A stretch of 64,000 nucleotides of DNA from Fusarium oxysporum f. sp. lycopersici 4287 (lineage: Eukaryota > Ascomycota > Sordariomycetes > Hypocreales > Nectriaceae), in assembly GCF_000149955.1 (NCBI RefSeq), contig NC_030998.1, positions 384,699 to 448,698 of the forward strand, given 5' to 3'. The stretch's first letter is position 1; every line of letters begins with the position of its first letter. The notes under the pieces are model-generated. The model worked only from the letters and a program-made list of their open reading frames with translations. It had not been told where the DNA came from and ran no database searches. Both the position numbers and the translations under genes were made by a program. Positions 55,979 through 64,000 of this stretch are shown piece by piece.

Positions 55979-58526
55979 ATGGCGCCATCACAGGAGCAAC
56001 AAGTAACTAGCATCCTGACCTCGCTCATCTCATGCACCATTAAGCTAATTCGCTCTATAGATCATCAATCAACTCCAATCCAATTGGATTTGGATTCCCG
56101 ACTGGGTCGACTCCTCCAAACAAAATACGGCCGCACGTATCGTCACATTCATTCGCAAGTTCACTCTCCCATCTCAACCAACTCGAGCGCTCCTCCATTT
56201 TTCAGCCGACACGCGATACAAGCTCATCATCAACGGCACTCGAGTAGCTGTTGGGCCAGCAAGAGGCAGTCCTCTGATATGGTATTATGACTCTCTGGAC
56301 ATCGCTCCGCACCTCACACAAGGCGATAATGAGATTCACTTTGTGGTTATTCGCTACTTTGCGGCTTCTCGGGGTGGAATGCCTTTTGAGAGAACTTCGT
56401 TCCCAGGGCTAACTGTTGTTGGTGGTGTTGAGTCGGATGGGGAGTTTGTTAGTCTTGAGTCTCGGGAAGGCTGGTTGGCTGAAGAGGATAACTCGATCCT
56501 GTTTCCAATGGGTAGACCGGACGATGTCTTCCTTCATGTAGGGTGTTTACACAAAGTCTAGGCCATGCATCAATGATACATTGACAAACGGTACCTGATA
56601 TGAAGATCCTTTTCCATTTCTCTCCGATTTGACTCCTGTAATAGTATCGGTAAAACTAAGACGGGGAACAAGATAAAAAAAAGACGCTTCTCCGTAGGAG
56701 TCGTGATTTTACTACGGCGTCGCACATTATGATTTGAATATCAATGTAGATATAACAGTTTTCAATTGAAATCCTATCATTATTTATTCAATGTATCTCT
56801 CGGGCCAGCATTCCATTATTCTGGCAGCTGGATCTTCACACACGCTCGAGGTCCAGGCGGACGTGCATTCAACGGCATTTCTGCGCTGGACGTTTAAGGC
56901 GACTCAAAAGAGTCAGATCCGAATGAAAGTGACTTACAGCGAGGGCTATGAGAACGAACCGCGCTCTTATCCATTCTTCAGGTCGAAATCTGACAGGCTG
57001 GATGCGACCAATGGTCATATCATCGGCCCTTACGATGACGTAACACTGGACCTACCAGCGTCGCAGACCATCGTGTACGAACCATTTTGGTTTAGAACAT
57101 TTCGCGTCATGCGATGGGAAATCACGGCTGGAGCTGAAGCCGTCGAGCTGTCTTCTTTTGATGCGACTCAGGTCAACTATCCTCTTGCAGTCAAAGGAAG
57201 CTGGGACGAGCCAGGAGACAAAGACGCCAAACAAATATGGGATGTCTCCATCAGAACTATGAGAAATTGCATGTTTGACGGGTATTCAGACTGCCCTTTC
57301 TATGAACAACTTCAGTCAGTACAACCCCAACGCCACATTGCCCTGATTGACCAATCTCTAGATACTCTGGCGATTCTCGTTCCGTCGGCCTCTTTCACTA
57401 TCTTCTTTCTGGCGATGACAGGTTGATGAGGCAGACAATCACCAACTTTGCCGCGTCTGTGACGCCCGAGGGCTTGACACAGTCTCGCTTCCCCTCCCAC
57501 GTACCGCAAATCATCGCTGGTTTCTCCCTATACTGGATCCTCCAGATCTGCGACCACCACCTTTACTTCGGTGACACGGCATATGCACGGTCATTCCTTC
57601 CGCGAATTGATGGTGTTTTCGAGTTTTTCGAGTCTCACATCGATGGCTTGGGCCTTGTTAGCGGATTTCCAGAGGATGTCTGGCAATATGTCGACTGGGT
57701 TACTACGTGGGGCGCAACCGACACGCATCCAGATAAGGGAGTCCCAACATCAGGGCGTGAATCAAATCGGCATACTTACTTCAGTATGCTTTACGCCTAT
57801 GTCCTGAAGCAAGCTGCTCGTCTGGTCCGAGATGTCGGTCGACCAGGCTACGCGGACGAGTACGAATCTCGCGCAGCATCTGTAGTCAAAGCAATCCGCA
57901 CTCACTGCTTCGACGGAAAATTCTTCACGGATTCTACTGCTGATATTGCTGGTGAGGAGGCTCACTCCCAGCATTGCCAAGTATTCGCCGTCCTCAGTGG
58001 CGCCGCAACCCCCGAGGAACGACCACGTCTTCTTAAGGAGTCATTCTCTGATCCGGACTTTTCTAAATGTTCTTATGTCATGATGTTCTATGCTCTGAGG
58101 GCGTTTGCCATCGCTGGAAACGAAGTGTACGAGTCAGCATGGGGAAGCGTTTGGGACCCTTGGCGAAAGATGTTGGCGAATAACCTCACAACCTGGGAAG
58201 AAGACGATGTGAGACAGCGCTCGGATTGCCATGCTTGGGGCAGTGTTCCTATCTACGAGTACTGTACTGAGCTGGCTGGTCTGCATGTCATAGCGCCAGG
58301 GTCAAGCAAGATTTTGTTTTCGCCGAGACTGAACTTGAGCCGAGAGTTGAAGGCAAAGGTAGCCCTTGGGTCAAGGAACACTGCTACAGTGTCTTGGAGT
58401 GTTCAGGATGATGGACGGAAGAAGGTCGAGTTGCGGCTCGAATCGCCAGTTTGGGTTATAAGCAAGTTGCCTGAAGGAGAGGAAAAGGACTGCGGTGTGA
58501 TTGACCACCTTACATTGAGTTTCTAG
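55979..58526 (+). pseudogene. GH78 alpha-L-rhamnosidase-like gene with its middle replaced
   Basis: Exon 1 (55979-56002) splices by a 58-nt intron to 56061, giving the GH78 N-terminal jelly-roll (NWIWIPDW, LLHFSADTRY, GPARGSP, IWYYD). The frame ends at 56561 just after GRPDDVFLH. The following 230 bp are low in GC and non-coding, with stops in all frames. GH78 reading resumes at an ATG at 56791 (HSTAFLRWTF, YSEGYENEPRSYPFF) and runs, with one 47-nt intron (57315-57361), through the alpha/alpha barrel (DGYSDCPFYEQLQ, EDVWQYVDWVTTWGA, CHAWGSVP) to 58526. Several tens of residues are missing between the halves. The second half alone is 562 aa. It would cleave terminal rhamnose if whole; no signal peptide is seen. 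Confidence 0.78.
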
Positions 58527-58681
58527 GCTAGAGAAGGGTTGCAGATGGTCACTTGGCAAAATCTCTTTTTTAGAGGAGTCTGAGCTCGTTTGATATACCA
58601 TAATTCCGCAAACTAAACATGCCGTCTCCATTTTCTTACTTCATTCGTTACTCATCGCAACGCAATGCCAGTCTTCAAATT

Positions 58682-60839
58682 TCAATCATCATACACAAGC
58701 TGCAACGGTCCCCCGCGACGATCCGGCCGCGTAACACGATCAACCCATCGACTACCAGCAGTGTAATATACCTGCTTAGAGTCTCCCCACTTCTTTGGCT
58801 GCATATCCTGCACAATCACCATACGATCGCCCTTTTCGATCTTGACAGGCTTTTCAAAATTCTTCTTTGCCTTCAGTCCGGATCCAATGCGAAAATCTGT
58901 CCAGCCTACTGTGATGCGACCAAGCTTGTAAGTCTCCTCCCAAATGAATTTTTCACAGCTGCCAGCGTTTTCCAAGAATCCCCCGAGTAATGTTTTGGCG
59001 AATGTCACCTGGGCGTTATCTGGGTCTGAGTGGTAGTTTTTAAAGTTAGGGTAAAGGAGCGTTGTTAAGTTCTTGGCGCGCGAGAGGGCCCGAGCCATTG
59101 CATCCTATTGATTGTCAGTATGCCGCTGACGGGGACAGAAGCGTATTTACTTACAATGTTAGTCACTTGCGGCGCAAACTCGAAAACCCGTAGTGAAGGT
59201 AGGTTCTTGATCAAGATATTCACAGTCACAGCTGAGGCACACGGGATCTCCCACGACTCAATACCCATATGTCGATAATGGAAGCGCAGTGTTTCCAACC
59301 CAGTATGCTTCACCACGGACTGCAGCAGTCGTCTCGACAGGCCGGGATTAGACTGCACTGCCGAGTTGTACATGTTGTAGTCATGTATCTCCAAGCTGGT
59401 CAACGAGTCAAACGACGAGATGAATCGATACATTCCTTCGAGGTGTACCTCTGTTTCGGCGTAGCTTGATTCATGACCAGGTCCTTTCATCTCCAAACAC
59501 AGCTTTCGCAGGTGAATATCTCGCTTGTCAGCTTTACTAAACATATCTTCGAGATGTTTAAAGAACGTGAGCTGGCCCTCTTCAAGACCCATGAGGTTAA
59601 GCTCCCTCAGCTTGAGAAAGTCAAAAGCTCTTGTGATATTCGGCATCACATTTTTACAAAACTCGCCACTGAAGCTTATCCCATGTAAAATCAGTGATTT
59701 GAGCGCCGTGAAATCATGCTCTTGTTCCAAAGCATCAGGGTTGCGAGCTTTGAGTTTACCTTCCCAATCGCCTAGAAAGTCAGAGTAATATTTGGCTGTT
59801 CGAACCTCCAGACTTTGAAGGGTTGATAGGGAGTTGAGTAGCATGCTCTGTAAGGGTCTTTCGTTGGTCATAGCAATTGACCCCCAAGACCGATCTTCGA
59901 TGCAGATGTGCTCGAGATTACTGAGTTTGGCGAGTGGAATCATAGCTTCAGACTTTATGGTACGTTCGTAAGGGTGGAGACATATAGATTTGAGATTCTT
60001 CAATTCAGAAAGACTCTCCGCCATTGACCTTCAATCTCGTTAGTATAACACAACCGCTATGCGCAGATTGACTCACTCAGTAAGGTCCTCAGCATCAAAT
60101 ACTTCCAAGTTATGAAGATTCTTCAAAACCTCTTCAAAATATCTTAACACGAGAGGCTTATGCTTCTTGCCGGGATCAATCTTTCCAATGATCATCTGCC
60201 TGACATTGCTGGCACAAGGAGGCACGGCATTTGGGTCAAGACGAGTTGAGAACTTCTCCTGCTGACCTTTGTACTGTCCCTCTCTCTTGAGCTGTTTCTT
60301 CTGGGCAATGCTTAGATGAGGTTCAATGCGACGGATGACGTGGGGAATATGCGCCCAGAAGGATGTTGAGACGGAGATGCGTTTGTGGATAATGGCCATT
60401 ACGAGAGCATAGTATCTCTTGGAAGTGCATGCCATTTTGACCATGCTTTTCGGGTCATTGACCTAGATTGAGGTCAGCATTTAACAAGTAACTCTTGACT
60501 TTGGTGAAGACTGACGCTTTCGAGGATCTGTTGAAGGATCTCGGCTGGCAGAACGGACAAGACATCATCAGGAACTGGCACCGTCTCCTTCTGGGTCTCA
60601 ATCTCAGCTGCGGCATTGGCCTTCGATTTCGTCTTCGCATTGTCTACTTTTGTCGCTTTTACCTTCTTCGCCGGTCCTTTCTTCCCTTTCGTCGTCGGCT
60701 CATCTTTCTCGTCTTCAGCTGGGGCTTTGCGCTTCCTCTTTGGTGGGGCAGCAGGTGCGGGTGCGAGTGCAGGTTTAGTTGGTTCAGCAGTGACTCCCAA
60801 GTCAATGTTCCGAATTCTGGCGCTCCTTCTCGTTGACAT
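58682..60839 (-). CDS. F-box protein with long leucine-rich C-terminal region
   Basis: Four exons (60839-60516, 60462-60077, 60028-59155, 59104-58682) give 668 aa with all junctions in phase. Introns have textbook CTGAC/CTAAC branches. Residues 1-90 are a basic, Lys/Pro/Ala-rich region typical of nuclear or disordered tails. The F-box (LPAEILQQILESV, then VKMACTSKRYYALV) is split by intron 1. The rest has repeated LxxLxxLxL strands (LSELKNLKSICLHPY, LEHICIEDRSW, LTSLEIHDYN), a leucine-rich-repeat-like solenoid that would choose substrates for an SCF ubiquitin ligase. It looks intact, with no lesion. The target is unknown. Confidence 0.84.
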
Positions 60840-62076
60840 CTTGACTGGAGCTCGTAAGGCGATGAAAGGATATTTAGGAAGAAATGAGTACTTGAGATGA
60901 GAGAATTCGCGTGATTATGAAGGATGCGATGGTTTTAAGGGAGATTGGATGACTAAACGTTGTGATGGTGGTTGATTGGTGAATGGGCTGGTCTAAGCCA
61001 CTGCAGCCTAGAGCTAGTCTTCAGGTGAGACGCTTGACTCGATTGAGGAACCACCGAGCTGATAATAATTCGATAACTCATGAACGTTTTTGAGGAAGAA
61101 TTATTCACACACTGGCAGTTTTAATTACCTGAAATATGGCGCTCGATCATTCACCATACTATATTCTACTATGAAAGCTTCTTATACTGCAGACTAGAGG
61201 CATTATGTGGTGCTGCAAGTCATTTTACTTTAACCACACAAATAATCTCAGTAGGAGCACTCTATTGGTCACCACATGGGTCCACCATTTGCCCCTATTT
61301 CGTCCGCGGAATTTAAGAGGCAATGCCTGCATTTTTCAACAGTCACTATATTAAACAATGCACGAAGCCAAAGGTCCTGTGCTTTAATTTTGTAAATTTG
61401 TTCCCATATCTACGATCTGTTATCGCTTGTCCTCTAGGTGCATGAAAACAGCGCTGACAGAAGAGATAGGGACGTAGCTGGGCGTACAATGTCATTGACA
61501 TCGGGTCGCTGATTCATTAGCAGTCAAATTCCAGTGAAAAATCAGTTGCAGTCACAATGAACAATCAAATTCGCTCGAAGTTGTTAGAATACAAAGAATA
61601 TGAGACAGAGATACTCCTTCTATAAAGACAATTATCAATAATGGATCCAACATAGCCTTTGTTTAACAAAACTTGACAGCTGCAGGGTAACCGAAACGCG
61701 GATCTTGGCTCTTGGCCGAAATCTTATCCCCCCGCTTAGACCTCACGTCTAAGACACATCCCCCAGCAAGCCAGTAGCACGCATCTAGGCGACACGTTAA
61801 ATGATCCCTTGCACAAACAAATACACTCCAGATAACAATCTATATCGCACCCTGCAGCCAAACTTCCAAATTTAAAGCACTGTAAGTGGCTGAGAGCATA
61901 CCATCATGCCGAAACGCCATTGGTATTCGGAACTTATAGGTTATTGGATCATGATGCGGATAACTGCCGACTTGTAGGTTGAAGCCAGTCAATTTATGCA
62001 GGGTTATATTCTTGCTTTCCTTGACGATCCTTACAATAGCCCGAAATAGTTGGGATGGGAGCCGAAGCAAAATGTG
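60840..62076. other. long intergenic region
   Basis: Divergent promoter of the F-box gene on one side and the 3' flank of the CorA-like gene on the other. A 76-codon frame at 62070-61840 lacks family features. Nothing else seen. Confidence 0.4.
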
Positions 62077-63603
62077 CTAGGTCTCCCCCCTATGTCTGCT
62101 GTAATTCATACACTGATACACTCCTAAAACAGCTAACATCATCGGGATTGAAATCACAAGATAAAGCCAGAAACTTTCCCCTCCAGGCGCATAGTCGCCC
62201 GACATGCTGAATAGGGTAGCAACATATGCTAACGGTATGAACACCAATCCTAGCGTTGTAATATTTCTGGTTCTAACGGCGGCTTCTAAAGAAACTTGCT
62301 GTTCTCTGAATGCCTGTCTGTTACCCGCTATGCCGGTCAAGGCAGTCATGGAGGAGTTAAGTTTCTCGACCCAGCTTCGGGCATGATTGTACTGGTGGTA
62401 AAGCATCTGGAAATCGGCCGCCACGTCTTGCCAGGAGTTTATTTCTCGAGGGTTCGGACGTTCAAGGGGGAGCCGGAGTTGAACAAGAATACCTTCCAAG
62501 TCCAGGCAGTGCAGTTGTAGCCTCCTTTCCAAAGTCTGGCAGTCACTCCAATTCACCTCGACTGCTGCCAGGTCCAATTTCGCAAAGTCAGAGGTCCATC
62601 GCACCGGGCTCTGTGATTGAGCAATAGTTTTACGTAACTGATCGAGATGCGTCATGTAGAGGCTGCCGACAATTTTCTTGAGGAACAAGGAGACAATGTC
62701 CGGTGTTTCGCAAGTCAGGCCTGGCAGCGAAGAATAGCTTGCGAGATAATAGCACAGATCGTCGGCGATACTGGTCTTCGGCGGGCCGGGTTTCGCCGTG
62801 ATTCCAATATCCGAGGCAAAGAAATCGACATAAGCTCCTCCAGCTGGTTGCTGACCGACTGGGAAAACGTGCCCTCTGCCATCAGCCTCATTCCTTGTCA
62901 CAACGTTGCTTAAGACTGGGTCGCATATAACTATGCCTAAAACGTAAGTTTAACACCAGTAAAACTGAATTCAATGGAAAGAGCCAGTACTTACTGGTCC
63001 AACCATCTTCTGATAACTTGTTCCAAACAAAGCATTTGCGCTTTACAGTGCCAACACTATCAAGTTTACCATTGACTCGGGTCAGACTTACATATCTTCC
63101 TGTCTCCGAGCACCTGAGGGGAGCGTGTTTGATAAGGCTACTCGGTAAGGTAACCAAGCTGCGAGGTGACATGGAGAGATATTGCTGCAATGCGAGGCCC
63201 GAGGTTAGCACGCTGCAAGACCCACCGCTTGTGGATGAAGCGGTCACTGTTCGCTCGTAGTTGGTAAACAAAGAAGGATGCATTCGAAAGTGGTTTCCAA
63301 GAACTGTTGCAAGTCTCTGTTCATATTCTCAAACACATACGCCGTTCGTCGAGGTTTACCACCTTTCCTATTTTGTGCCAAATGCTTAGCCAGAGAGACC
63401 GGCCCTTGAAGGGCCAACACAAGGAGCTTGTCAGTTTGATCATTGCCGAACTCGATAGCCCGAATATTGACCAGGCGGTTTTCCCAGGAAATTCCACATC
63501 TAAGAGGCTTAGGGTCTGGTTGGGCCAGATATGGGTCAGAGGCGCAGAAGCCATTAACATAATCCTGATATGGGCCATTCCACGCAATCCACGATTGGTT
63601 CAT
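62077..63603 (-). CDS. CorA-like (Mg2+ transporter fold) membrane protein
   Basis: Three exons (63603-63360, 63303-62995, 62936-62077) give 470 aa in frame. The first donor could also be three bases earlier. The N-terminal soluble domain has fungal CorA-like marks: LGNHFRMHPSLF rebuilt at the first junction, GRYVSLTRVNG, and RKCFVWN. Long helices follow (about residues 230-400), then two membrane helices (about 411-429 and 440-458) and a short tail. In true CorA channels a GMN motif ends the first helix; here the matching spot reads FSMSGDY, so Mg2+ transport is not certain. Such divergent proteins are common in Fusarium accessory regions. Confidence 0.8.
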
Positions 63604-64000
63604 TTTGACAGTTCATGTATCAGGATACAACTTTATAAATCTTTAAAGCACAAGTTATTAAAGCTCAAAAATGTTATTTAAATAGAACTACTACTCAAGG
63701 GAATGTGATTTGCGGGCTATAATGCATATCCCAGGCAACAGCGCTAAAAAGCGTCCCTTTTTTGTAATTTCAACATTTGTGGAGATACCACATTGAAAAA
63801 GAGCCAGGATCACATAAGGGGCGAGGATTTGCCTGGTGATACGGAAAAAAAAAATACATTACTGTGTTTTTATGTAGCACAGCCTCGATGTTTCTTTGTT
63901 ATTAACTACTGCATCTTCTGCCAGATGATGATATGCTCTGGCTGAATTGCTGTTGGTTGGGCAATGTCTCGATAATCCCAGCACCCAACCATGCATGCAA
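63604..64000. other. intergenic, right end of window
   Basis: Upstream region of the CorA-like gene. A short A run lies at about 63846-63854. No gene seen before the window ends. Confidence 0.4.

Noticed and set aside
1..64000. CRISPR arrays, operons, riboswitches, rRNA
   Set aside because: No regularly spaced repeats or structured RNA seen; gene structure is eukaryotic.

Overview
The window reads as nuclear DNA of a filamentous ascomycete, most likely a Sordariomycete close to Fusarium. Genes sit on both strands. Many are split by introns of about 46-68 nt with GTRNGT-like donors, CTRAC/CTAAC-type branch sites and YAG acceptors. The families present (HET, HeLo-like, Pth11-type 7TM receptors, F-box, BAHD acyltransferase, Zn2Cys6, GH43/78/79) are typical of an accessory, possibly subtelomeric, region. 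I rebuilt exon models by hand; each multi-exon CDS reported as intact keeps frame through all its junctions.

Layout. 0-8 kb: an O-methyltransferase, a small secreted Cys-rich protein, a GH43 exo-acting arabinan enzyme, and a GH43 endo-arabinanase split by a 759-bp hAT-type non-autonomous transposon. A second hAT-like element lies at 3.1-3.7 kb. 8-23 kb: an NTF2-like protein whose start codon is split by an intron; a HET-domain gene meeting a HeLo-like gene tail to tail; an Ecm33-like wall protein; a frameshifted HET gene; a NYN/OST-HTH protein; and a small membrane protein with a 15-nt exon. 23-33 kb: an unknown protein with an early stop, a Pth11-type receptor, a BAHD acyltransferase, a frameshifted RNase T1-like protein without signal peptide, and a secreted Cys-rich protein. 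33-40 kb is decayed: an F-box pseudogene, an extremely AT-rich block, and small or broken ORFs. 40-48 kb: a P450, a second Pth11-type receptor, and two divergent Rieske-type oxygenase relics that have lost complementary cofactor sites. 48-58.5 kb: a probable glycoside-utilisation cluster (Zn2Cys6 regulator, sugar transporter, GH79, GH78), with the GH78 gene damaged. 58.6-64 kb: an F-box protein and a CorA-like protein.

Working together: the GH43 pair would release and trim arabinan. The regulator, transporter, GH79 and GH78 could have taken apart glucuronide- or rhamnose-bearing plant glycosides. The HET and HeLo-like genes belong to self/non-self and cell-death families. Decay is the main theme: transposon insertion, single-base frameshifts, nonsense codons, internal deletions and an AT-rich block that looks like RIP (repeat-induced point mutation). 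Exon models and family calls come from reading alone; no searches were run.
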